Source: Persicaria tinctoria
Lineage: Eukaryota; Streptophyta; Magnoliopsida; Caryophyllales; Polygonaceae
NCBI GenBank assembly: GCA_037127255.1
Contig: JBANSL010000009.1
Span: 17,249,975 to 17,313,974 of the forward strand
DNA: 64,000 nucleotides
Direction: 5' to 3'
The position numbers and the translations under genes were made by a program. Positions 10,756 to 21,466 of this stretch are shown one piece after another (the stretch's first letter is position 1; each line of letters begins with the position of its first letter). The notes under the pieces were generated by a model. That model was not told the origin of the DNA, did no database searches, and worked only from the letters and a program-made list of their open reading frames with translations.

Positions 10756-11430
10756 CACTACTAGAAATGTTTTCATAGACATCGGTTAAAAACCGATGTA
10801 AAACAAAAAAAAATTCAATGTGTTAGTGGGTGGTGTTAAAGATCCCAACTTTATCACATCAGTTTTTAACCGATGTCTATAATAATTTATAACATTGTTT
10901 TTATGTTTGACAACGATTTAAATACATTGATATAATTACATTTTGGTTGATTCACCTAATGTTCAACCATTGTTATTTTGTATTTCTAGATGTTTGAAAC
11001 AATGTAGGGCAACAAAAAAAAATCACATTAACATCACTATATTTTTAATAAGAGATGTTTTAAATTGATATACACATCGGTTATGTTTTATTCATTTTGG
11101 GTGCACTTTTTATTCATTTAAAAGTTTATGATATTCATTTATATAAATGTAATGTATCATATTGAATATTTTGAAGCCGATGTCATTAGTATATTTTGAA
11201 ATCGTTTTTCAACTAAAAAGCGATGTTTTTATGCTATAAAACATCGATTTATACTTGTTTAACGATGCAAGTGCTTCCTATTAACATCGAGTAGCATTGC
11301 ATTTTTAATATATTCGAGGCTTTCGAAATCATTTTGCGTCTTTGTAGTCGACTTATATAAAAAAAATAGACATCACTTTTTAATTTGTTCAGATATCCGA
11401 TATCTTTTGAGTATTAGCTATATATATGTC
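10756..11430 (+). mobile_element. CACTA (En/Spm) terminus, partner end not found
   Basis: The sequence begins CACTACTAGAAAT, a standard CACTA-type terminal inverted repeat, directly followed by a hairpin of ACATCGGTT/AACCGATGT. Variants of the CATCG/CGATG motif recur to about 11400 in both orientations, as expected for subterminal transposase-binding repeats. I could not find a matching TAGTAGTG end downstream, so the element is truncated and its right boundary is approximate. It starts within a few bases of the LINE tail. Confidence 0.65.
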
Positions 11431-12020
11431 ATATATTAAAACACACCTGCTAATTACAGGAAACACACCTGCTAATTACAGCCAAAATATCATTAACCAA
11501 CATGCATTCACCATATCCAATATATCATCCACCAACGGATATTCACCATATTCAATTATATCGAATCACTCAGCCCACTTAGCCTAATTTTTAGCTATGA
11601 ATTCAATGGGTTATACAATGCCTCTCTAATCCACTGACACCTCTTTTCGCTCTCTGCAGTTTGGGCTGGATATCCTGAGAGATCACAAGATGAGAACAAA
11701 TATGTTGTAGCTGAAAAACCTACAAGACAAATGAAGAAAAATGTATGCAGTGAATACCTTCCATCAACAGTTTTATCTAAGTTTCGCAAGAACAAATGAC
11801 ATCAACAATGTTCTATTTTCATGACAAATCAATTATATTGTCATAGCCTCAATATTAATCTTACGGAAATTTCGCGTGGTACCCCTGAGGTAAGGCGTAT
11901 TTCGCGTGGTGTACCATACTTTCACATATTTCGTGTGGTACCCTTAAGGTTTTCAAAATTTTCTCACCATACCCCTCCGTTAGTTTTTTAACCTAAAAAC
12001 GTTAGCTATCTTAAATTAAA
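11430..12020. other. Gene-free stretch with dispersed repeat
   Basis: No gene is supported. A 23-bp phrase (ACACACCTGCTAATTACAG core) is directly duplicated at 11442-11482. At 11870-11990 the motif TTTCGCGTGGTACC recurs three times with variation, matching the block near 2160-2290 in opposite sense. The short frame at 11595-11795 has no recognisable motif. Confidence 0.5.
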
Positions 12021-12582
12021 GGGTAAATTGTAACTAATATCCCAACCTTTAGGGATAGTTGCTCTCAATACCCTAACCTTGTAAAATTTCACAAAATATC
12101 CTAACATATACCATTAGTTGCAATTAACACCCCAAATGAGTTTCTTAAATTAAAAAATTACCCATATCAAACAAAAATTACAAAAAATCACCCATTTTCA
12201 TAAAATATTTTCAATGAACCCCTAATACATTTTAAAAAAATAAGAAGTAAATAAATCTCTTACAATTTAACCCCACCCGACCCATCATCCAAAAATAATT
12301 AGGGTAAATTGTAACTAATATCCCAACCTTTAGGGATAGTTGCTCTCAATACCCTAACCTTGTAAAATTTCACAAAATATCCTAACATATACCATTAGTT
12401 GCAATTAACACCCCAAATGAGTTTCTTAAATTAAAAAATTACCCATATCAAACAAAAATTACAAAAAATCACCCATTTTCATAAAATATTTTCAATGAAC
12501 CCCTAATACATTTTAAAAAAATAAGAAGTAAATAAATCTCTTACAATTTAACCCCACCCGACCCATCATCCAAAAATAATTA
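12021..12582. repeat. 281-bp tandem duplication of a foldback-element terminus
   Basis: The segment starting GGGTAAATTGTAACTAAT at 12021 is repeated with almost no change starting at 12302. The second copy continues into the element interior while the first is cut off at the junction. The terminal region of the element has therefore been duplicated in tandem, and the two copies look nearly identical, so the duplication is recent relative to the divergence of the other copies in this cluster. Confidence 0.85.
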
Positions 12583-13690
12583 TAATAGATATATAAAATA
12601 TAGACTTGTCAAACGGGTCATTCGGGTCGGGTTCGGGTCGGGTCACTTCGTGTTTTGGGTAAAACGTGTCTTGGGTAAAACGGGTTCCTGGTTTTTCGGG
12701 TTGACTCGAACCCGGGTTTGACCGGGTTTCGGGTCATTTCGGGTAGATATATAAAATATACTCCTTTAAAATATAATATAATTACTTTAGTATCTACTCA
12801 TTTAAAATATTAATATAATCAAACAAAATAATTAATTATTTATCTAAAAACAGACATTATAATTAAAATCTAAATTTATATAAGTCTGTCTCGACACATG
12901 CCGATTTGTACATCTATATATTCCCTGCATATTATTTGATACGATATATATTGTCTTTTTGGTTAATATTATGTTATATATACTAAAACTAATACATAAC
13001 ATCTTATAATGTATCACACATAAATTCCATGGTATTAAAAAAATGATTCTATAAGAAATGTTTAGAATAATAGTTTTACAAAAATAAAATATAGTAGATT
13101 TAAAAAAAATGGTAAAAGATATGATAACAGTTTGCAATAAATAATTATACAATAAAGATATATTAAAAATAATATAGTAAAATATATTATTTTTAATATA
13201 TCTTTTTTTATGTAACTATTTATTACAACTGGTTATCATATCTCATACCATTTATTTATGAAAATCTACATTATTTTATTTTTGTAAAGGTATTATGTTT
13301 AAGATAAATAATTAATTATTTTGAGTAATTATATTAAAATATTAAACGAGTAAATGCTAAAATAATTATATTATATTTTTAAAGGAGTAGATTTTATATA
13401 CCTGTTATAATCATTTTTGGATGGTGGGTTGGGTGGGCTTAAATTGTAAGAGATTTTTTTTAATTTCAAATTTTAAAATATATTAGAAGTTTATTGGAAA
13501 CATTTTATGAATATGGGTGTTTTTTGGTAATTTTTGTATGATGTGGGTAATTTTTTAAATTTAAGAATCTCATCCAGGGTGTTAAGTGCAACTAATGGTA
13601 TATGTTAAGATATTTTGTGAAATTTTACAAGGTTAGTATATTAAAAGCAACTATCCCTAAAGGTTGGGATATTAGTTACAATTTACCCTT
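12302..13690. mobile_element. Foldback-like element, arms 12302-13165 and about 13172-13690
   Basis: The element begins GGGTAAATTGTAACTAAT and ends with its reverse complement (ATTAGTTACAATTTACCC at about 13673-13690). Matching sequence continues inward on both sides to a palindromic centre near 13168. The left arm contains a GC-rich block of CGGGT repeats (12610-12750) that is missing from the right arm, so the right arm carries a deletion. There is no transposase ORF. The long arms meeting at a centre resemble foldback or MITE-like derivatives of TIR transposons. I found no target duplication, so the superfamily is open. Confidence 0.6.
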
Positions 13691-13975
13691 TCTCTTATGA
13701 TGAAAGTTAGTCGTTTTGAAGAAGCAGAGAAATCCTACTGATTTTTGCCTTCATTGAATCCTGATAATTACAGCTGATGCAATCATCTTTTTCTTGGGAA
13801 GTATCATTGGAAGTTAGTATTTTCATGTTTCTGTTTATGTTAATATGCTAATTTAGTTTATGGATCAATTTTTACATTGGGAGTTGCCCTACATAGTTAT
13901 AATTTCTACTGTATAATGTGAAACTGATACTGTATGAATAAGTTTGAAGTAGATGATTATTAAATTTTCATAGGG
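13690..13975. other. Short unique spacer between foldback copies
   Basis: About 285 bp that do not belong to the flanking inverted-repeat elements. The base composition is less extreme than the surroundings. No ORF, RNA gene or repeat was recognised. Confidence 0.4.
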
Positions 13976-15022
13976 TAAATTGTAACTAATATCCCAACCT
14001 TTAGGGATAGTTGCTTTTAATATACTAACCTTGTAAAATTTCACAAAATATCCTAACATATACCATTAGTTGCACTTAACACCCTGGATGAGATTCTTAA
14101 ATTTAAAAAATTACCCACATCATACAAAAATTACCAAAAAGACAATATATATCGTATCAAATAATATGCAGGGAATATATAGATGTACAAATCGGCATGT
14201 GTCGAGACAGACTTATATAAATTTAGATTTTAATTATAATGTCTGTTTTTAGATAAATAATTAATTATTTTGTTTGATTATATTAATATTTTAAATGAGT
14301 AGATACTAAAGTAATTATATTATATTTTAAAGGAGTATATTTTATATATCTACCCGAAATGACCCGAAACCCGGTCAAACCCGGGTTCGAGTCAACCCGA
14401 AAAACCAGGAACCCGTTTTACCCAAGACCCGTTTTACCCAAAACACGAAGTGACCCGACCCGAATGACCCGTTTGACAGGTCTATATTTTATACTCCCTC
14501 CGTTTCCTTTTAATTGACTTTTTACTATTCATGCACGTTTTTTAAGGTGTGAAAAACTATATGAAATAATAATTTTTTTAAATATTTTTTTCGACAATCT
14601 CATACTTATTGATGATAAGTATAATATTATTAAAAAAATATTTTTAAAATATTAATATTTAATATAGTTTTTATCGTTATAAAACTACGTGCATGACTTG
14701 AAAAAGTCATTTAAAAGGAAACGGAGGGAGTATATCTATTATAATTATTTTTGGATGATGGGTCGGGTGGGGTTAAATTGTAAGAGATTTATTTACTTCT
14801 TATTTTTTTAAAATGTATTAGGGGTTCATTGAAAATATTTTATGAAAATGGGTGATTTTTTGTAATTTTTGTTTGATATGGGTAATTTTTTAATTTAAGA
14901 AACTCATTTGGGGTGTTAATTGCAACTAATGGTATATGTTAGGATATTTTGTGAAATTTTACAAGGTTAGGGTATTGAGAGCAACTATCCCTAAAGGTTG
15001 GGATATTAGTTACAATTTACCC
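13976..15022. mobile_element. Foldback-like element fragment, right arm shared with 12302 copy
   Basis: This starts at 13976 with the same GGGTAAATTGTAACT terminus and ends at 15022 with its reverse complement. Its left terminal part carries the variants seen in the right arm of the 12302-13690 element, whereas 14138-15022 is a near-perfect reverse complement of 12302-12958. The element therefore looks like a recombinant of two copies, with a junction near 14138. A Stowaway MITE interrupts the right arm. The right end lies about 280 bp upstream of the GeBP-like gene start. Confidence 0.6.
14494..14730. mobile_element. Stowaway-type (Tc1/mariner) MITE, 237 bp
   Basis: The termini are perfect inverted repeats beginning CTCCCTCCGTTTCCTTTTAA, flanked by the dinucleotide TA on both sides (14492-14493 and 14731-14732), the canonical Stowaway signature. 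The interior is AT-rich and non-coding. An empty site exists in the same window: the homologous arm at 17992-18015 reads straight through this position with a single TA, confirming the insertion and its target duplication. Confidence 0.95.
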
Positions 15023-15298
15023 TTAATTTTATACCACAACATTGATGATAGACTGATGATATTTAACTTTTTAAAAGATTTAGAAGCAAAAAACTATAAA
15101 AGTGCCATGAGTGGTGTTTTTAAAAAGAAACCCAAATTTATGGACGACTTTATGGAAGTATCGTATTTCAGGGTGATTTTCTGTAATTTACCCATCCGAC
15201 GCGTCTTGGTATGTTTGAGTTTGGCATCAGACGCTCACCCACTCACTCGTCTCGCTCCCCTTCCATCCCTCGAAACCCTAGATCCCAATTCCACCACC

Positions 15299-16369
15299 AT
15301 GGTGAAGAAGAACCGGGAAGCCCACGTAGCGCCGCCTTCGTCCGAGGAGACTGACTCCGACTCCTCCTCCTCGTCTTCGGAAGGAGAGGGCTCGCCGTCG
15401 ACGCCTCCGCCCCCGAGCGCTGCCGACAAAAAGCCAGCCGCTCTGAAGAAGCCAGCGGAACCCTCCGCCGATAAGGAGGCGAATTCCGACTCCGATTCGG
15501 ACGAACCCGACTCTCCTGTCAAGCCGATCGCGTCGAAGCCGATCGACGACGGCTCGAAGCTCAGGAAGCCGAGATCTAAGCCGAATCACAAGCCTTCTAA
15601 CCCCACGCCTTTCACTCCCAAGGCGTTGGTGAAGCGGGCGCCATCGGCGGAGGATCAGAAGGACTCGAAGAAGCCGAAGACGGAGAAACGTGAAGGAGGA
15701 GTGGAGGAGGAGGGAAAGAAGTCGATTTTGTTTCAGAGGCTGTGGAGTGACGACGACGAGATCGCGGTCTTGAAGGGGATGCTGGAGTACAAGGAGCAGA
15801 AAGGGGTCGATCCAATGGCGGACGCCAACGTATTTTACGATTTTATTAAGAAATCGCTGCGTATCACTTTCGATCGAACGCAGCTGGTGAGTAAAGTCCG
15901 TAGGCTGAAGAAGAGATACGAGAACAGCGCGGGGAGAAAGACTTTCAACGCCCACGAGACGATTGCGCTCGAACTGTCAAAGAAGATCTGGGGAGACGAC
16001 CCGCAAAGCACTAAACTTGATCGCCAGACGAAGAGCAACCTGAAATCGCCCGGGAAGATGTCAAAGATAGCTACCAATGGGGCTGCTTCATCTTCAACCA
16101 AGATGAAGAATGCAGGAAATGCTGGTTCTGGCCAGGAACAGGAGGATAAATATGTGAATTTCATTGGGAAAGCAAGCATCTCAATGGGATTGGACGAGAG
16201 TATCGTGAAAGTCGGACTGCGTTTGTGCAGTGAGGATAAAAAAGCTGAAATTGAGGAGAAGTGGAAGCAGTTGCACTTGGAGGAAAGCAGTATCTTCCTA
16301 AGGAAACTGGATTTGGCTCGCGAGGAGAACAAGATGATCATGGAAGCACTCAAATCAGGGGAGAAGTAG
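15299..16369 (+). CDS. GeBP/STKL-type DNA-binding protein (DUF573), 356 aa
   Basis: A single-exon gene. The ATG at 15299 lies in the context CCACCATGG and follows an AAACCCTAG-containing leader typical of plant 5' UTRs; the frame stays open further upstream, but that part is foldback sequence. Residues 14-31 form a Ser/Asp/Glu-rich acidic tract, followed by a Lys/Pro-rich disordered region. The DUF573 domain spans about residues 145-235, opening with LWSDDDEIAVLKGML and including FYDFIKKSL, KVRRLKKRYEN and ELSKKIWGD. A charged helical C-terminus (about 275-350) could form a leucine-zipper-like dimer interface. Members of the GeBP/Storekeeper-like family are plant-specific nuclear regulators that bind DNA. 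Family membership is confident; the exact orthologue is not. Confidence 0.93.
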   Translation: MVKKNREAHVAPPSSEETDSDSSSSSSEGEGSPSTPPPPSAADKKPAALKKPAEPSADKEANSDSDSDEPDSPVKPIASKPIDDGSKLRKPRSKPNHKPSNPTPFTPKALVKRAPSAEDQKDSKKPKTEKREGGVEEEGKKSILFQRLWSDDDEIAVLKGMLEYKEQKGVDPMADANVFYDFIKKSLRITFDRTQLVSKVRRLKKRYENSAGRKTFNAHETIALELSKKIWGDDPQSTKLDRQTKSNLKSPGKMSKIATNGAASSSTKMKNAGNAGSGQEQEDKYVNFIGKASISMGLDESIVKVGLRLCSEDKKAEIEEKWKQLHLEESSIFLRKLDLAREENKMIMEALKSGEK

Positions 16370-17692
16370 GGTTTTAGCAAGGCAAAGGCTATCAAATCGG
16401 TATTTTCTAATCAAAATTGGGATAAGTAGTTTGTCAAGTTTTCGTTTTGTTATGTATTTGAATTAAGTGACGCCATTTTTAGTTGATCTATCTGTAGTTC
16501 AGGTCTCCAGTTTGCTGTGGTGTAGATTTTGTATCATAAGTAGTTTGATTAGTCTTCAATTTACTAATCTATGGAGCCTGTGCTCGTATGTCGAATTGCT
16601 TTGGTACATGTCAAAGCTTCAGCTGATGTATCTTCTGCCTGTGGATTACCTTGAGTTGGCATCAGTATGTTTTTATGTTATCTCCTTTGCTGCTTTCGTT
16701 TTTGTGTTGGAACTCCATTATATGCTTTCCTTTATATTAGTTCATGGGCCACCTATCTTCAAAACGAGGCTGAATCCTCTCTACCCAAGAATTGAGGGGT
16801 TGGTCATACGCATACCAAACTAGAACCCTCTACTTAACTAACTTAAGGTGAGTTATGATAATGGGTCCGGAGAATGTTGGTTGGGTTGTTTTGGACTTAA
16901 TCTTACATCCATACACTTTGTTTATCTTCTGAATGACCCACATTACTCATGCATTTGATATCATGTTAGTATGTATGCCTCTCCTTTCACCTTTGCTGTG
17001 ACGTTTTCTGCTGGTGCCAAGTCTATGTGTAACCATGTAAACTGTTGTAAACTGTTGCATGATTGCATCTTTGCAATGTCTCATGTCATACCTTTTCCTT
17101 GTACACTTGTGTTGTGTGCAATCTTTGTGGAAAGAGCTCTTGGCATGATTCATGTTAATGACATCTCTTGAGGCTATACTCTTCCACCGTTGGGGGTTTT
17201 CATATTTATTTCACCTCATTTTCACTATTAAAGCATCAGCAATTCAGCACAATCACTTGTCGGAGAACAAAATGCATTCTCTGGAATGCCCAAAATGCGC
17301 TCTCTGGATGCGGTTGGTCCTTGGTTGATTGTTGGTAATGATTCAACTCTTATTTATGCTAACAAGTACTGATATGGATCAATTGTTATTTGATCATGCT
17401 TTGGCCTGACAGTTACGTTACTCTACTATCAAGTTCTGCTGCAGTTCCTGCAGCTATGAGCATTTAAATATACAGAACTGCCTAGGAAAAAAAAAAAAAA
17501 ACTTTCCTCATCTTTTATTTTTATTAAAAGGGGTAAAATTTCCCACCTCTGATCTCATCCAAAAGAGAAAATATCCCACCAACGACAGAAACAAGTCAGT
17601 GTTCCCACCATGGACGTGGTCCTGCGATTGCTGTTGCCGTCAATAGCTACCCTTCTTGGAATATAATTTTGGTTCAATCATCCCAAAGTATG
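16370..17692. other. 3' flank of the GeBP-like gene, no further gene
   Basis: This holds the presumed 3' UTR and downstream region. The short frames here (16467-16823 and 16971-17171) have no recognisable motif and look fortuitous. A 15-A run lies at about 17487-17501. No RNA gene or transposon end was recognised before the foldback fragment at 17693. Confidence 0.4.
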
Positions 17693-18248
17693 ATGTACAA
17701 ATCGGCATGTGTCGAGACAGACTTATATAAATTTAGATTTTAATTATAATGTATGTTTTTAGATAAATAATTAATTATTTTGTTTGATTATATTAATATT
17801 TTAAATGAGTAGATACTAAAGTAATTATATTATATTTTAAAGGAGTATATTTTATATATCTACCCGAAATGACCCGAAACCCGGTCAAACCCGGGTTCGA
17901 GTCAACCCGAAAAACCAGGAACCCGTTTTACCCAAGACCCGTTTTACCCAAAACACGAAGTGACCCGACCCGAATGACCCGTTTGACAGGTCTATATTTT
18001 ATATATCTATTATAATTATTTTTGGATGATGGGTCGGGTGGGGTTAAATTGTAAGAGATTTATATACTTCTTATTTTTTTAAAATGTATTTGGGGTTCAT
18101 TGAAAATATTTTATGAAAATGGGTGATTTTTTGTAATTTTTGTTTGATATGGGTAATTTTTTAATTTAAGAAACTCATTTGGGGTGTTAATTGCAACTAA
18201 TGGTATATGTTAGGATATTTTGTGAAATTTTTTAATTTAAGAAACTCG
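17693..18248. mobile_element. Truncated third copy of the foldback element
   Basis: The segment matches 14182-14493 joined to 14731-14965 of the foldback right arm, without the Stowaway insertion, so it preserves the empty site. It breaks off at about 18230, where a 15-20 bp phrase (TTTTTTAATTTAAGAAACTC) seen 70 bp earlier is repeated, and then joins the LARD LTR at 18249. The repeated phrase suggests a microhomology-type junction. Confidence 0.75.
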
Positions 18249-20313
18249 TTAGGACCTTGCGCCCCGAGTACAGGTTGAAGGTTTCAAAACTTACTTTAAT
18301 GTTTTCAAAGGGGGATTTAATACCCAAAATCGAAGGGATCGTTGGAATCCCCGGGGAAGTCCCTTGTACCTGTCGTAAGTCTAAGCGTGGAAATCAGAAA
18401 TCATGCGGCTGGCGAAAACAAGTGTAATACAAGAGTGTGCCACGGCAGAGCCGGGTCAAAACGGAGTCTAAAGTGTAAATCCAAAAATATAATCAGAGTC
18501 TGGTGAAGTCTATACCCCAGCGCTCACTCTCCGCCGACAGAATGACCTGCGCAATAAGCAAACAGCACCGATAGAATGAACATAAATAATACCTAAAAAA
18601 ATTGATATGGGGCGGGATCAGATCGATGCCCACTTAACTCTGCATCCCAACCATAAGCACACATATACGCTATACCTAATAAAGATGCTTCTAGATGCAT
18701 GGCGGAATATTAACACACTAACATGCTCCTAAGATCAAGTACATAATAATAATAAGGCCTTAGCACAGAATACCAAGTGGTATATCCCTCTCCTACCTCC
18801 ACCCCTTCCGATAGGTGGAGACTGGCCAGCTCGTGAATGCATTCATTCATAATAGGGCGGCACGCATGCCTAACCCGCTCCACAATAAAGCCCGCAGGCA
18901 TCTCATAATATAAGGAAGTGCATGACTCGATTGACTCAGGGTACCCGATGAGGCTGGGCTACCCTATGACCCTAGCAATGACTCTAGTTACTTCACAGAT
19001 AACGACCGTTCTGTTTACATACGCATAAAGAAATGGGATGCTCAACGTAGATGCAACCTAGCATGGTACTACATGGCATGCTGATCATGAATGCAACACC
19101 TAGTATATCATGCACCTAAAGCAGGGAATAGCTCTATTCAATCTGAGTAAGCTCCGAAGAGACTTACCTGGCAGTGCAGAACAGCAAGGCAAGCATTGCG
19201 ATAGATTAAAGATCACCTAGATATATATCAGAACACATATATAAGTCTACGTCTAATCATTCGAGCACTCAAGGCACACATCATTCAATAGAATTAATCA
19301 CACCGTCATCATCGTTCCATCAAGTTCGATCACTCATCATATTTCCACATTCCGTATGCTCATAATATATCATATATCCGCTTGGTCATATATCTCAAAG
19401 TTCGTCATATTCATCATAGTTCATAAGGCCTAATCAGACGATTACATAATTAATCCACACAAATCATGTTATTAGTCAATCAATCATATCATCATGCTAG
19501 TTAGTCATTGATCACAAAATCCCCAAGTTAATCCCGAAACCGCTTCAAAATTCGAATCAACTAGTTAGAAATTCCGATCTTTTAAAAATGCTCACCAAAT
19601 TCTTTTTTTTGAGTAAATTCGATAATACCTTTTTAAATCTCTAAGCCTCATAATGTTTCATTTGTCTTAAATTCCTATGATATTATATCTTTAAATCTTA
19701 ATGATAATATTTTATACTTTAAACTCAAATAATAATATTTAATATTTTAATTACCATTTTCTTATGAATACTTTCATAAAATATTTCTAAAATCCCAACC
19801 ATTTTCATTTAATAAAATCATCCCTTAAAATCCCAACTATTTCTATCTCATAAAATCAGCCATTTGAAATTGACAAAACCGACCCCTTTATTTTGTAAAA
19901 TACCAAATCCGAGCCCTTATTTCATTTTACTCAAACCGAGTTCAACTTGTGAAAAAAAAAACCCATCTATTTGAATAAACAACAAGCCCAATCTTTTATT
20001 CCATGTAAAGCACAATTGATGGCCCAAATAGAAATTAGGCCCAAATGGCCATTCTATTCAATTCCTCCATCTAAACCGAGCTGGGAATTTAGAAAAAGAA
20101 GGGGCCCCATGCCATGTGGTTGCCAAGGTGGAGGCGCGGGGCCCAGTCTCCTTCCTTCAACCCATTTCCCAAAAGCTGATAGAAGGAATACAGAGGAGCC
20201 GATGGCGGTTTGCAACGAAGGAAAGGAGAAGGAGAGAGGGAGGCTCGCCGGCGCCGATTTCGAGCTCCGATCATCCAACCCGACACCAAGCAACAGAGAA
20301 TCGACAAGAAAGA

Positions 20314-20347
<34 letters not shown>

Positions 20348-21102
20348 CTCACCGAGGGAGTCGTTCGCCGGAAATGGAGCTCGGGGAGGCGGCGTCCGGG
20401 TACGTCGAGGCGGAATCTTCAATCGGAAGTGCTGGGGAGAGACATGGAAGGTCAAAGGCGGAAGCTTTCAAGCTGATAAGAGGTGAAGGAGAGAGAACGA
20501 GCAAAATTGAATCTTACCGAAGCGGAACGTAAAATAGGGAGAGCTCGGGTTGTGCTCGGAGATGCGGATCCGGCCTACTGCTGCTGGTAGAGCTGGAAAC
20601 GTCAGGGATTGGTGGTGTTGGCTATGCAAAGGAGGCCAAGAGGGCTGCCTACCTGATTATCCGAGGAGGAGCTTGGACTTGGAAATGGGAAAGAGAGGTC
20701 GGGTTTAATTTCTTTCAAACGGGAAGACAGGGAGAGGAAAAAGGGGGCAAGTGTTTGAAGGATAACAAGAAATGGAGAGTGAAGAAACGTGAGGGGAGGT
20801 TGTGTCTCTTTTGAAATCAGAATGGCAGAGGGGGAAATTGGGTTTTGCAGCTTTGCTTAAGGCATGGGAGCTGCTTTCCAAGGATCAGTTTGGCAGCATG
20901 CTAAAATGGGGGAGTCAACAAAGGGAGGAAGGAGGGAGTGTGGGAGATGTTGTGCTCGATTTGGGAATGAAACACAAAGAGGTGAGCTGGAAGTATAGGG
21001 GTTGCATGTGAGTCCGAATGGGGAGAGAAGGGAGTGGTCCCAAGGATAATTCAAAGTTTACCAAAAATAGTAATAATAATAATAATAATTGGATAATATA
21101 TT

Positions 21103-21142
<40 letters not shown>

Positions 21143-21466
21143 GTAGTAGTAGTAGTAGTAGTAGTAATAATAATAATAATAAATTCTGAACCCTCTCTCT
21201 CGACCTTATCGCGACTCGATCGAATCAATGTTTCAAAATCACGAGAATACGGACATCCGAAGTTAATTTCAATCCCGAGGTGAAAGGACAGAATTGTCCT
21301 TCAAGAGTTCAAAATTGGGCAGGAATTCGCTTTAAGAGTCTCAAATTCGATTTATTAAATTCAGGACGAGTTTCCTTTGAGATATCCGAATTAAATCCGT
21401 TTTAAATTTCATTTTTAAATTTTCTTTTTTCCGAAAATTAGGATTTAATAAATCCGAGCCTTTACA
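18249..21466 (-). repeat. 3' LTR of the LARD-like element
   Basis: On the minus strand this LTR runs from 21466 (TGTAAAGG) down to 18249. It contains a (GA)n tract near 20317-20337, a mixed TAA/TAG tandem tract near 21072-21180, and a GC-richer block (about 20100-20800) with several overlapping open frames on both strands. Those frames have no recognisable domain and recur identically in the other LTR, so I do not call genes. The left end joins a foldback fragment directly. Confidence 0.85.

Noticed and set aside
12012..15031. Nine-base target duplication that would make the foldback elements MULEs
   Set aside because: The flanks TAAATTAAA and TTAATTTTA are both AT-rich but do not match, so the superfamily was left open.
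15278..15955. Minus-strand frame of 225 aa, Arg-rich
   Set aside because: It is antisense to the GeBP-like gene; the Arg-rich composition follows from the codons of the real frame.
19971..21011. Several overlapping open frames on both strands in the LARD LTR
   Set aside because: They recur in both LTR copies, contain (GA)n-coded RE repeats and have no domain; the frames differ between copies because the microsatellite length shifts them.
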